NCBI RefSeq assembly: GCF_014212355.1
Contig: NZ_JACKXD010000003.1
Coordinates: 248,001 to 312,000, forward strand
Source of the DNA: Halobellus ruber
GTDB lineage: Archaea; Halobacteriota; Halobacteria; Halobacteriales; Haloferacaceae
Length of the DNA: 64,000 bases
Direction of reading: 5' to 3'
This document shows positions 18,241-26,908 of the stretch, piece by piece (position 1 is the first letter of the stretch; each line of letters starts with the position of its first letter). The notes under the pieces were generated by a model. That model was not told the origin of the DNA. It ran no database searches and saw only the letters and a program-made list of their open reading frames with translations. Position numbers and translations under genes: made by a program.

Positions 18241-19014
18241 ATGGCAGATCTACTCAGCGGAGACACAGCCGTCGTTACCGGCGCATCGAGCGGCAACGGC
18301 CGTGCAATCGCCCGAACGTTCGCCGACAACGGGGCGGACGTCGTCGTCGCGGACATCCGGGAGGAGCCCCGACTCGGGGGCACCCCCACACACGAGCTGA
18401 TCGTCGAGGAAACGGCGTCACAGGCGGCGTATGTCGAGTGTGACGTCAGGTCGAACGACGACCTCCGCGCGGCGGTCGACCAGGCCGACGAGTTCGGCGG
18501 GATCGACGTGATGGTGAACAACGCCGGCATCTTCGCCCACAACGAGGACCTCTTCGGGGTCGACGAGGACGAGTACCGGACGATGATGGACGTCAACGCG
18601 AAGGGCCCGTACTTCGGCTCGCAGTACGCCGCCGAAAGGATGCAGGAATCGGGCGGCGGCAACATCATCAACCTCTCGAGCATCAACGGCGACGTCGGCA
18701 CCCGAAGTAACGTCGTCTACTGCGCCTCGAAAGGTGCTGTGCGGGTTATGACGTACGCGCTCGCTGATGCCCTCGGGCCGGACATCCGCGTGAACGCGAT
18801 CCACCCCGGGATGATCGAGACCGCACAGATCGTCGAGGACTACGACCACTTGGAGGAGGAGAAACGACAGGAGCGGCTCGAAACGATCCCGCTGGGCCGC
18901 CAGGGTCGACCGGAGGAGATCGCGAAGGCCGCGCTCTTCCTGGCCAGCGACCTCGCTAGCTACGTCAATGCGGCGTCTTTGGTGGTGGACGGTGGGGTGG
19001 TCAACACCCGGTGA
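18241..19014 (+). CDS. Short-chain dehydrogenase/reductase (SDR), second
   Basis: 257 residues. The cofactor loop reads TGASSGNG (residues 14-21), with Asn where most SDRs have Ile. NNAG is around residue 95, NLSSING supplies the catalytic Ser, and YCASK is the Tyr-Lys pair. The Asp in VADIRE favours NAD. It closes the plus-strand part of the island after the dehydroquinase-like gene and may act on its product or precursor, for example a quinate-like polyol; that is inference. Confidence 0.9.
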   Translation: MADLLSGDTAVVTGASSGNGRAIARTFADNGADVVVADIREEPRLGGTPTHELIVEETASQAAYVECDVRSNDDLRAAVDQADEFGGIDVMVNNAGIFAHNEDLFGVDEDEYRTMMDVNAKGPYFGSQYAAERMQESGGGNIINLSSINGDVGTRSNVVYCASKGAVRVMTYALADALGPDIRVNAIHPGMIETAQIVEDYDHLEEEKRQERLETIPLGRQGRPEEIAKAALFLASDLASYVNAASLVVDGGVVNTR

Positions 19015-19058
19015 GGGGGCATCGTATCCGGAGCGGCTCCACTATGTTCTGCCCCGAG

Positions 19059-19727
19059 TCACACGCCGGTCGCGTCCTCGCTCCGGACTGCGACCCTCGA
19101 CTCGACGAGGCGGCGAACCCCGCGCCGGAGGAGTCCGCCGGCGGCCGGTTGGGAGACCCCCAACTCCTCGGCGACGTCGCTCAACGTTGCCGCGCGCGGC
19201 TCCTCGAAGTATCCCATCTCCAAGGCGAGCAGCAACCCGTCCCGCTGATCGTCCGTGAGTTCCGGTCGCGAGTCGGCGAAGCTGGTATGCTCGTACACCC
19301 GCTCCAGCGAGAACTCGACGTCGTGGTCGGTGGCGTACTCCCAGAGGGAGGCTAACGCTTCCCGGTCGGGCAGCCAGACGCGAACGATCCACGCTGCCCC
19401 GTCGTTGGTCCAATCGATCGAAATGCCGTCGACTGCGGCGATGGCGGCCGAAAACACCGTTGCGTCCGGGTCGTACTCGAACCGGTAGACGGCTTCGGGG
19501 CCGTCCGCAACGAGTCGCGAGAACGACTCGATCGTCGGATCCCCTCGAAGGGCGGCCTCGAACCGTTCGAAGTCGTCCGTCCGGACGGAGAACAAATACG
19601 CGCCCAGGTTCGGCGCAGTTCCCGCTCCGGAGACGGGCTTCACCGTCGCGGCCGCGACGTTCGCGACGGTCTCGGTCAACGCCAGATCGGGCGACTTCAC
19701 TCGCAGGGTGGCTGTAATATCGTCCAT
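19059..19727 (-). CDS. HTH_10 transcription regulator, paralogue of the 9128 regulator
   Basis: 222 residues. It aligns with the 9128 protein along its whole length, including KSPDLALTETVA, GTAPNLGAYLFSVRTDDFERFEAAL and the HTH_10 motif LSDVAEELGVSQPAAGGLLRRG. The pair points inward from both ends of the island. Similar N-terminal sensor regions suggest related signals. It converges on the second SDR. Confidence 0.88.
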   Translation of the reverse strand: MDDITATLRVKSPDLALTETVANVAAATVKPVSGAGTAPNLGAYLFSVRTDDFERFEAALRGDPTIESFSRLVADGPEAVYRFEYDPDATVFSAAIAAVDGISIDWTNDGAAWIVRVWLPDREALASLWEYATDHDVEFSLERVYEHTSFADSRPELTDDQRDGLLLALEMGYFEEPRAATLSDVAEELGVSQPAAGGLLRRGVRRLVESRVAVRSEDATGV

Positions 19728-20505
19728 CGTCGTTACGGTGCTCTCATTCTGCTCCGGATTGCCCCGACACGATCGTGAATCAGTTGCTCGGCGCGTGTAG
19801 TGCTATCGCTCCCGGAACCCGCACCGTTCCTCCACGGTGGTCGACATCGTCCTCACGCCTCCGAGTGCGACCGTCCAGCGGATCGGGAGGCCACCTCCGA
19901 CAAGCCCCGGACGGCGGTCACGGACGAAAACGCGTCCAATCCGAACGGTGTCCGGCGACGCATCCTACTTTTGAATAGCTTTCAATTTACGCTAGTCACC
20001 GGGCGACGAAAACCGTGATTTATCAGAAGTAAATTACACTGATATATTTGGTATTTTTGTGATCGAACGGATAGTGTATCCGCATATATTTATCAAATAG
20101 ACTCGTACAAATATTCGATATCGGACGTCGAATGAGAACCCCATCGTAACTGCCTCGAACGGGAGGCGACGACGACACGGCGGTACGATCCCTGGTCTCG
20201 CGGTGAAGATGTGATCGGCCCGCAGGCAGATACGTCCCGGTTTAGTTGCCTAATATTCGTCTTGTACAATACTAAGATTTTTGATATTTTGGGTTGATTA
20301 TTCGGATTGTAATGTCACGCACGACCCGCACGCCACACCCCCGGTTCACTCTCGGTGGGAGGTGCACGGGAAGTACGCTCTTGGCCTGGCGGTGGACTGC
20401 CCGACGTCGATCCGGGTATGCCGATCACACCGAGCGTCTTCGGTGAGCGCCGACGACCGCTGGCGGGCTTTGATGCTGCGCGCGCCGGATTCGCTGTCGC
20501 TCTCA
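19728..20505. other. Long intergenic region, AT-rich part unexplained
   Basis: About 780 bp without a credible gene. 19965-20300 is clearly more AT-rich than its neighbours, with repeated ATATTTATC/AAATATTCG-like stretches around 20040-20130 that could be promoters or remnants of imported DNA. No transposase or RNA gene recognised. Confidence 0.4.
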
Positions 20506-20583
20506 TACTGTCGGCTATCGTCGCGTGACGGATTTCGACACCCCGGGGTGCCGAAAATCTTCACGTAGTTACAGCCAACAGTA
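20506..20583 (+). repeat. 78-bp palindromic element, copy G
   Basis: TACTGTCGGCTATCG left, TACAGCCAACAGTA right. Perfect TCA/TCA flanks (20503-20505 and 20584-20586). It lies 81 bp beyond the 3' end of the DtxR-like gene. Confidence 0.92.
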
Positions 20584-20664
20584 TCAGTAGTCGTGGATCG
20601 GATCGTCGTTGGGGGTCACGGCCCTGATGTATCCGAGTTTGTCGGGGGCGGGTGGCGGTCGCGG

Positions 20665-21081
20665 TCAGGGGGTGTCGTCGTCCGTCGGCGGCGACACTTC
20701 CGCGTCACTCTGTGATGCGGCGTCCGTCTCGACGGGCAGCGTCGCGGCAAGCCGTTCGGCGACGGTCGGGCTCACGAGCCCGGCCAGTTGCATCGCTTCC
20801 GCCTCGTAATCGTCCAACTCGAGGACGCTCCGGAAGAACCACGAGACGGTCACGTAGGTTTCGTGGAGCTCCGCGGCACGCTCGCGTCCCGCCTCGGTGA
20901 GCGTGACTCCCTCGTAGGGCTCGTGGTCGGCGAGCCCCTGCTCGTCGAGCCGCTGGAAGGTCTCGGTGACCGTCGCGGGCGACCGATCCAGCGCCTCGGC
21001 CACCGCCGTGGTTCGGATCGGCGGGTCGGTACGGTGCCCAAGGATGTATACGGCAAGCAGGTACTGTGCGGTGCCGCTCAT
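20665..21081 (-). CDS. DtxR-family metal-dependent transcription regulator (short form)
   Basis: 138 residues. N-terminal winged helix (AEALDRSPATVTETFQRLDEQGLADHEPYEGVTLT), then the helical dimerisation/metal-binding domain ending around residue 115 and a Ser/Asp-rich tail. It lacks the SH3/FeoA-like third domain, as in MntR/SirR-type members. Some usual His/Cys/Glu ligands are replaced, so metal specificity is unclear. It probably represses metal-uptake genes elsewhere; neighbours are not transporters. Confidence 0.8.
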   Translation of the reverse strand: MSGTAQYLLAVYILGHRTDPPIRTTAVAEALDRSPATVTETFQRLDEQGLADHEPYEGVTLTEAGRERAAELHETYVTVSWFFRSVLELDDYEAEAMQLAGLVSPTVAERLAATLPVETDAASQSDAEVSPPTDDDTP

Positions 21082-21354
21082 ACGCTGTCGGACACGGCTT
21101 CCGGGTGGCCGTCGGTTCGATACTCGCTACGCTCGCCGTCCGCTCCGGGAGCAGGCCGGTCTCCGGGTTCGGAGGTCGGCATGGACACCCGCGCCTGCGA
21201 CCGCCTGCGGCGACGCCGGCTGCCGCCTTCCGCGGGGCTTCCCTCCCGAGGACGGGGTCGCACGGCTGCCGGCCGCCCCCGAGCGGCGCCGGTGGCTCCG
21301 ATATCGACGGGTGTCGCCTCGATCATCCTGGGTTCGGCTACGCGTTGCGGGGAG
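21082..21354. other. Intergenic, nothing recognised
   Basis: Very GC-rich 273 bp between two minus-strand genes; long frames exist on several strands but all look like base-composition artefacts. Confidence 0.4.
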
Positions 21355-22128
21355 TTAGTCCTCACCCAGACTGGGGTGGGTGACCTGGTCGTCGGGGTGG
21401 GGCTCGGCGAACCGCTCGCGCATAACGTCGAGCGAGCGCGCCTCGCGGTCGGCCCGCTCGGCCTCGTCGACCTCCTCACACCCGGGCGGCAGGTCGCGGC
21501 CGCGGTCGGTGAAGTACCCCTCTGGCGTCACCCAGTCGTGGTAGAACGGTCGGTCGTCGTCTTCGAGGATGGTGACGCCGACTTCGGCTCCGTGGCCGGC
21601 GCAGACCGCCGCCTGGTGGGGCTTCTCGGCGAGGCGACCCGCCGCGTAGAGGCCATCGACGCCGGTGCGACCGCGTTCGTCGGTGTCGACGAACGCCTTG
21701 CCGCGGTCGATGATGCCCACGCCGTCGACGTCCTCCAGGTAGCCGACCGCGTTCTTCGTTGCGGCGACAACGTACGCCGCGCGGTATCGGTCGCCGGTGT
21801 CGGTGTGGACAACCAAGCCCCCATCGGTCGTCCCAACGCTCGCGACGGTCGCGGTCACCTGCTCACAGCCCGCTTCCGCGGCCTGTTCCCCGAGGAGGTC
21901 CAGCAGGTGCCGGCCGTTCACGCCGGCGGGGAAGCCGGGAAAGTTCTCCAGGTGGGCGTTCCGCCGGAGGATCGACTCGCCGGAATCGAGGACGGTCGTC
22001 TCCAACCCGTGGCGGGCGGTGAAAACGGCCGCCGAGAGGCCGGCGACCCCGCCGCCGACCACCACGACGTCCGGGGCGTCGCGTGCGGTCGATGCGTCAG
22101 GGTCCGGCTGTTGGGTGTCGTCTGTCAT
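21355..22128 (-). CDS. FAD-dependent oxidoreductase, thioredoxin-reductase-like but without the CxxC pair
   Basis: 257 residues from the MTDDTQQ start. Dinucleotide-binding GGGVAGLSAA is near residue 25; the second FAD motif is GVDGLYAAGRLAEKPHQAAVCAGHGAEVG. The NADPH domain with the redox-active CxxC of true thioredoxin reductases is absent, and a charged C-terminal tail of about 55 residues is added. It may be a flavoprotein that receives electrons from elsewhere. It lies upstream of the DtxR-like gene on the same strand but 270 bp away, so cotranscription is uncertain. Confidence 0.8.
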   Translation of the reverse strand: MTDDTQQPDPDASTARDAPDVVVVGGGVAGLSAAVFTARHGLETTVLDSGESILRRNAHLENFPGFPAGVNGRHLLDLLGEQAAEAGCEQVTATVASVGTTDGGLVVHTDTGDRYRAAYVVAATKNAVGYLEDVDGVGIIDRGKAFVDTDERGRTGVDGLYAAGRLAEKPHQAAVCAGHGAEVGVTILEDDDRPFYHDWVTPEGYFTDRGRDLPPGCEEVDEAERADREARSLDVMRERFAEPHPDDQVTHPSLGED

Positions 22129-22427
22129 CGGTGGTTCTCTTCGAACCGTATCGGGTCTTCGGCGCGGATGAACGTATCGCCGTCGTCCGCGAGTTCGACC
22201 CCGCCACGGGAAGGCCGGCAAACCTGCCAGTCGGGGAGTTCCGGGATCCCGTAGTCGGTCGGCGACCTGAAGCGTCCCGCGATTTCCAACTCCCTGGCCC
22301 GCATCGTCGCGCTCCTCCCGCGATGATCTCCCCGACCCGCTGGCGGTCGAACAGGCCGTCCCGGGGGTTCAGGGTACAGCAGCGGGTCGTTCCCGAACGT
22401 TTCGTCCGCTCCGGGGCGGGGGAGTTC

Positions 22428-22468
22428 TTAACCAACAAAACTACGATCACCGCGGTTCCGTTGGTTAA
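22428..22468. promoter_or_regulatory. Dyad TTAACCAAC ... GTTGGTTAA upstream of the 22485 gene
   Basis: TTAACCAAC at 22428-22436 and its inverse at 22460-22468 with a 23-base spacer, ending 16 bases before the ATG. A similar dyad (spacer 24) is at 23635-23676. It may be an operator or a structured leader. Confidence 0.45.
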
Positions 22469-22484
22469 CGAGGGGCCGAACCCG

Positions 22485-22796
22485 ATGTCCAACGAGCCAC
22501 CGACACCGCCGGCGGGGCTACCGACAGACGTCCTCGACGCCCTCGACGGATACGATCCCGATCGGCTTCGGAGCGTCGCCGGGTACGCCGAGGCGCTGGC
22601 GGAGCACAAAGCTTGCGAGGCCCGTCCGGAGGGAGGATCCAGCGAGGACGACGTCGAGGAACGACCGGACGACGTGCCGTCGAAGGCCACGATCACGATC
22701 AAGGAGATCAACGACAACCGCTACTACTACTGGCAGTGGCGGGAGGGCGATACGGTAACCTCGAAGTACAAGGGGCCGGTCAGTCCCGACCGGTAG
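22485..22796 (+). CDS. Small DUF6788-like protein
   Basis: 103 residues. An acidic N-terminal half with a helix (LDALDGYDPDRLRSVAGYAEALAEHKA) is followed by the recognisable C-terminal strands KATITIKEINDNRYYYWQWREGDTVTSKYKGPV, which resemble the DUF6788 pattern of short proteins with a basic, aromatic hairpin. Role unknown; the basic end could bind nucleic acid. The dyad at 22428-22468 lies just before the start. Confidence 0.65.
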   Translation: MSNEPPTPPAGLPTDVLDALDGYDPDRLRSVAGYAEALAEHKACEARPEGGSSEDDVEERPDDVPSKATITIKEINDNRYYYWQWREGDTVTSKYKGPVSPDR

Positions 22797-23120
22797 GAAC
22801 GCGGCGGGGTCGCTACACTTCGATGGGGGTGTGTGGTCGGCAGCGTCGAGGACGAACACACCGACAAAGGGTCCGTCTGTGAGTCTTCGGGGCTGTCGGT
22901 TCGTCGGTCGCCGGGCGTGACCGGCTGTAGCCCGAGAGAACCCGAGCGGGGCGTCGGACGGATCGGAGATCCCGAGCGTTACACTTCGATAGAGGGGTGT
23001 CTGTCTTCCCCGGCCCTCCGAGAGGCGTCCGTCTCTACCGCTTCTCGGACCTGACCCGTCACGAGGCCGATCGGTCCTGAAACGACCGAGGTCTACACTC
23101 ACGGCACGTTCGGGGCCGGA
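22797..23120. repeat. Intergenic with repeated TACACTTCGAT...GGGGTGT motif
   Basis: Two copies lie here, TACACTTCGATGGGGGTGT at 22814-22832 and TACACTTCGATAGAGGGGTGT at 22980-23000. A third, diverged copy is at 23488-23510. No gene in the stretch. Confidence 0.5.
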
Positions 23121-23246
23121 TCAGATGTCAAACCACCGTAGGAGTGCACCGACGAGAGCCACTACCCCGCCGAGGATGAACGTTCCCGGGAAGGGGATCA
23201 CGAACAGTACGGCCCCGAAGGCGATGACGACTGTGGACGTTCGCAT
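23121..23246 (-). CDS. 41-residue single-pass membrane miniprotein
   Basis: ATG at 23244-23246, stop TGA at 23121-23123. The sequence is one hydrophobic segment with a central FVIPFPGTFILGG turn and a basic/aromatic end LLRWFDI. Very short proteins of this form (hydrophobic, P-x-P turn, ending in RWF) occur widely in haloarchaea, which is why I accept it despite its size. Function unknown; possibly a small subunit or regulator of a membrane complex. Confidence 0.6.
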   Translation of the reverse strand: MRTSTVVIAFGAVLFVIPFPGTFILGGVVALVGALLRWFDI

Positions 23247-23794
23247 CGTGGGAATCTCGTCCCCGAGACGTTAGTGTCTGCTGGCTCGACTGATCCTCCG
23301 GCACCCCGTGGACTGCTGGAACCGACTCGTGTCTTCCAACCGAAAGCATCATCCGACTTACGTCGCTCGGACGGCATATTCGACACAACTGCACGTAGAG
23401 TACGGTCCGGGAGGCGCCACCAACTACACTGATCGTGCCCGTCGATGCGCCCGATACGGCCTTGCCGACGTTGCTGCTCTCGTGACGGACACATCGATAG
23501 CGGGGTGTGTCTCTACCCACTCCGACGCGGATATGGAAGTATCCCACGCCTGATGGGATTCGGCCGCTTCAGCTTCGACGCTTCGGGCGTCCATTCCCTC
23601 CCGAGGGCGTGGGCCGTTTCCGAATTCCTTCGTCTTAACCAACACTTTCGGTTCTCTCCGGGAAGCTGTTGGTTAATAATCGATCGCTTCCGCGTCGGCG
23701 AGGCGCGGAAGGCACCGATGCTGGACGATGTCACGCACGACCGCACGCCCCCCGCTCGGGACCGATCCCGAACCGACGGATGGGGCCGGTCGTA
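23247..23794. other. Intergenic with the third TACACTTCGAT-like motif and a second TTAACCAAC dyad
   Basis: The motif copy is at 23488-23510 and the dyad TTAACCAAC/GTTGGTTAA at 23635-23676 (spacer 24). No gene recognised. Confidence 0.45.
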
Positions 23795-24841
23795 TCAGCG
23801 TTCCCACTCGACATCGCCGGTGCGTTCGGATGCCCGGAGCACGAACGGCCCCATTGCGAGCGTCCGTTTCGCGACGGTTGCGATCCTGAGTACGTACGAG
23901 AGCAACAGCACGAACGGGAGGAGGGCAACCGCGACCGCGGCACTGGCGACCCACACCAGGTTGTCGACCGCGAGGGTCGCACCGGGGATGGTGTCGGGAT
24001 TGTCGACGAACAGGATCATGCTGATCGACACGAGAAGCGCCGGAACCGCCGCATACAGGATGACCCGCGAGAGATTCACCAGCTCCCACTGGAAGTACAG
24101 CGTCTTGAAATGCTCCCGGGCCGGGCCGAAGAACCGCAGCGCCTCGGCCAACTCGTCGAACGCCGCCTGCGCCTCCTCGGACAGCGCGTCCGCGTGGCGA
24201 TTGCGGAGCCGACGCGCTTCGTAGAGCTTCCAGGAGTAGTTGTAGTTCAACGCGGCGAAAAGCACCTCGAACGTTCCGAACTCCGCCCCTTCGAGCCGAT
24301 CGTCGACCGCGTCCGCGTTTCCCCTGATGCTGTTGACGAGGTTGGTCGTTCGTTCGCGGAGCTCGTCGTCGCCGCTCTCCCCGACGAGGGCCGCGAGCCG
24401 GTCCGCACTCGCCGCGGTCGCGTCGACGATCGCCCGGAGGAACGCCGCTGGCTCCGGCGGGGCCGCGGGGCTGTCGATTGCGCCCTCGACGTCCCGGCGG
24501 AACGTCATCGCCTCCTCCATCCGTTCGCGCTGGTCGCCGACCGCGCCGAGTTCCTGTGAGAGCACCAGCTGATTCAGGGTCACGACGAGCGTCACGCCGG
24601 TGATAATGGCCGTGAGAAACCCTTGAAACGTCGTCTCGACGGGATCTTTGCTACCCATCGCTGCTCGGAGCGGCGCGGGATCGAGGCTCCCTAAAACCAC
24701 GAGCGCGACGAACATCGCCCCGATGATGATTCCCGTGAGCACCCACCGGTTCGCTCCCAGCAGCACCCACAGCTTTACCCGGTTCTCGTCGACCCGCTCC
24801 CGCATCGTGTCGCTCGGCTGGCTGCGATCCGATTCGCTCAT
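23795..24841 (-). CDS. Four-helix membrane protein, haloarchaeal, function unknown
   Basis: 348 residues. Hydrophobic segments at about 33-53, 75-97, 258-280 and 292-315 frame a long, soluble, mostly helical middle (residues 100-255) rich in Glu, Arg and Ala. The segment TTFQGFLTAIITGVTLVVTLNQLVLSQELG near residue 80 looks like the most conserved part. No domain I can name. The next gene on the strand starts about 150 bp away, so it is probably a single unit. Confidence 0.65.
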   Translation of the reverse strand: MSESDRSQPSDTMRERVDENRVKLWVLLGANRWVLTGIIIGAMFVALVVLGSLDPAPLRAAMGSKDPVETTFQGFLTAIITGVTLVVTLNQLVLSQELGAVGDQRERMEEAMTFRRDVEGAIDSPAAPPEPAAFLRAIVDATAASADRLAALVGESGDDELRERTTNLVNSIRGNADAVDDRLEGAEFGTFEVLFAALNYNYSWKLYEARRLRNRHADALSEEAQAAFDELAEALRFFGPAREHFKTLYFQWELVNLSRVILYAAVPALLVSISMILFVDNPDTIPGATLAVDNLVWVASAAVAVALLPFVLLLSYVLRIATVAKRTLAMGPFVLRASERTGDVEWER

Positions 24842-24990
24842 ACGGCCGACTCGTCGGGGGGAGAAGATAGGTCCTCGGGACTTCCGGGAGCACTCCCGCC
24901 GTGACGGCGACGCACGAACTCACGAAACTCCCCGGGGGGAGTTCCGGACACGTCCGCATCGCTGCTCGTGACGCTATCGGCGTGACCGGC

Positions 24991-25284
24991 TCACGTCGAC
25001 TCGTTTCCCCGCGATGTCGTCGTTTCGGTACTCGGCGTCTCCGACGGCGGCATCGTGGTTTCGTTGCCGTCGGGCGCATCCGTTCCGTTCCCCGGGTCGC
25101 CGGAGTCGATGAACTGACTGACCGCCTCGAGTACGGCCTCCCGTGAACTGGCCGGATCGAACGCGTTCGGGAAGGGGGATTCGCCGGGGGGCTCCTGCTG
25201 GCGCCAGAGACGTCCGGCGCGGAGGGTACCGAGGACGAGGACCGTCGTACCCGGGACCCGCTTTACTGCACGGACTGGCCGCAT
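24991..25284 (-). CDS. Short hypothetical protein with a Thr/Pro/Ser tail
   Basis: 97 residues from MRPVRAVKRV. A basic start and a weakly hydrophobic stretch (VPGTTVLVLGTLRAG) are followed by an acidic middle (REAVLEAVSQFIDSGD) and a low-complexity tail rich in Thr, Ser and Glu. It could be a small membrane-associated protein. Codon use looks normal for the window, but nothing identifies it; I am not certain it is real. Confidence 0.4.
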   Translation of the reverse strand: MRPVRAVKRVPGTTVLVLGTLRAGRLWRQQEPPGESPFPNAFDPASSREAVLEAVSQFIDSGDPGNGTDAPDGNETTMPPSETPSTETTTSRGNEST

Positions 25285-25383
25285 AGCTGCGAACGTATCG
25301 GCCTGTGTACAAACACTCGCCCGCGACTCGGCGGCGCACACAGTGAGTAACTTCGCTTTCAAACGCCACGAACGTCGTTCTGA

Positions 25384-25914
25384 TCACTCGACCGCAGTTC
25401 GGATCTCACGGAGCAGTCCCAGCACCGACTGCCACTGTTCGGTCGACCCCGGGACGGTTCCGTCGGACCTCCCGGCTCGCTCGGCGATCGCCTCCTGTAG
25501 TGTCCGGGGATCCTCGACCCGGCGAAGCCGGAGGTCATCCCCGCCGGCAACGTCGACAGTGACCGTCCCGTAGCCGAAGAGTGACCCCGTAGCCGACTGT
25601 GCGTAGGCCGTGTTCTGGACCTTGGAAAGCCCGACCCGCCGGACGGTGTGTCCGAGCACGCCACGTTTCAGCCACAGTGCCCGCGTGGTGAGCACGTACG
25701 CGGTCCGTCGGACCCGCAATACGGCCCAAACGGCGATCCCGACTCCGAACGCGCAGCCGAGAGCTATCCGTGGATCCACGGTGACCGCAGCACCGATCGC
25801 GAGGGCGCAGACGACAACCCCAGCACCAACGCCGCCCAGCGCAGCCGACAGCCGCGGCTGTCCCCGCCAGACGACCCGCTCGTCGCCGTCCCGAAACCAC
25901 CACTCGTCGCTCAT
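25384..25914 (-). CDS. Bacterial-PH-domain (YdbS/YdbT, DUF304) membrane protein B
   Basis: 176 residues. Two membrane helices (about 28-70) are followed by the bPH_2 domain, whose signature TRALWLKRGVLGHTVRRVGLSKVQNTAYAQSATGSLFGYGTVTVDVAGG is plain. It overlaps the start of the upstream gene by 4 bp (ATGA), so the two form an operon and probably a complex. The same signature with small changes is in the partner. Such pairs sit in the membrane; their role is not established. Confidence 0.85.
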   Translation of the reverse strand: MSDEWWFRDGDERVVWRGQPRLSAALGGVGAGVVVCALAIGAAVTVDPRIALGCAFGVGIAVWAVLRVRRTAYVLTTRALWLKRGVLGHTVRRVGLSKVQNTAYAQSATGSLFGYGTVTVDVAGGDDLRLRRVEDPRTLQEAIAERAGRSDGTVPGSTEQWQSVLGLLREIRTAVE

Positions 25915-26555
25915 TCCTCGTCGGCCGAGGGCTGCGCTTCGGTCCCGCCGCCGGCCGGGCCGGCAGTCCGCGCCCCCTCCGGGTGGTTCTCGTCGTCGTG
26001 GGTCACCGCCCGGCGGATGACACGCAGCTCCTCGAGGATCTCGTCTAAGACGTCGTCCGTCGTGGTGGCCGACTCCGAGTCGCGCCCCTGTCGATTGTCG
26101 ATCTCTCCGGCGATCAGCTCCTGTACCGAGGCCGGATCCGGGATACTCCGGAACTCGAGTTCGACGCCCGACCCGCCGGCCGTACTGATCTCGACGGAGC
26201 CGTAGCCGAACGACGACCCCAGCGCCGACTGCGAGTAGGAGATGTTCTGTACCTTGTCGAACCCGATCTGCTGGACGTCCCTGGAGAGGATCCCGCGTTT
26301 GCTGTAGAGCCCCCGGTTCGTGACGACGTAGTTCGTGTTCGTGTACTGCAGGTACGACCCCACGAGAAGCGGAATCCCGATGAGAACGAGCGACAGGGGG
26401 ATCCCGAACACGAACGCGGGGACGAGACTGTACTTGTGCGGCGTGCTCGCCCACTGGATCGACTCGCCGTCCTCGAGGCTCAACCAATCGAGATCGATTT
26501 CGGCCGTGGGAGCCGAACTCCTTCCCGGTGCGTCCCCGGGGCCCGGACTTGACAT
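25911..26555 (-). CDS. Bacterial-PH-domain (YdbS/YdbT, DUF304) membrane protein A
   Basis: 214 residues. Two helices at about 47-75 are followed by the PH domain with NRGLYSKRGILSRDVQQIGFDKVQNISYSQSALGSSFGYGSVEI and a C-terminal coiled or disordered region (DDVLDEILEELRVIRRAV). First gene of the pair. Start MSSPGPG chosen as the first ATG after the composition turns protein-like; an upstream frame is unsupported. Confidence 0.85.
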   Translation of the reverse strand: MSSPGPGDAPGRSSAPTAEIDLDWLSLEDGESIQWASTPHKYSLVPAFVFGIPLSLVLIGIPLLVGSYLQYTNTNYVVTNRGLYSKRGILSRDVQQIGFDKVQNISYSQSALGSSFGYGSVEISTAGGSGVELEFRSIPDPASVQELIAGEIDNRQGRDSESATTTDDVLDEILEELRVIRRAVTHDDENHPEGARTAGPAGGGTEAQPSADEE

Positions 26556-26908
26556 ACGCCGGAGAAGACACACCGAACACAAAGCCATACCGATGACTAA
26601 TATCTGCGTGAGAGTCTCCGCCGCCTGCGACGGACGGTAGTGTGGTGCTCTTCGGAACACGGCCGCGCCGTTCCGTGAAGCGTCCCCGGATCGTGCCGGT
26701 CGCTCACCCGATTCCTGAACGGCTTCGCGGAGCGATGCCGTCGTCGGGTCCAGCATTCAACTCCTCTGTCGGCGTTCCGGAGGGGGCGTCTGTTCCGACG
26801 GCTACCCCGGAGGCGCGATCCGCATCGACCGTCGATCCGACGGAAGACTGAAATCGAAATATCAGTCTACTGAGCGCTTAACAGGCCGAAGCGACTACGT
26901 TGTCGACA
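26556..26908. other. Divergent promoter region
   Basis: 353 bp between the divergent PH-domain and CARDB genes. An AT-rich CGAAATATCAGTC at about 26853-26865 is the best promoter candidate. No gene seen. Confidence 0.4.

Noticed and set aside
20788-22254. 488-codon plus-strand frame opposite the DtxR and FAD oxidoreductase genes
   Set aside because: The minus-strand products have clear domains; this one has none.
22814-23510. Replication origin
   Set aside because: Only three short motif copies, and no orc1/cdc6 gene or unwinding element in the neighbourhood; kept only as a motif finding.
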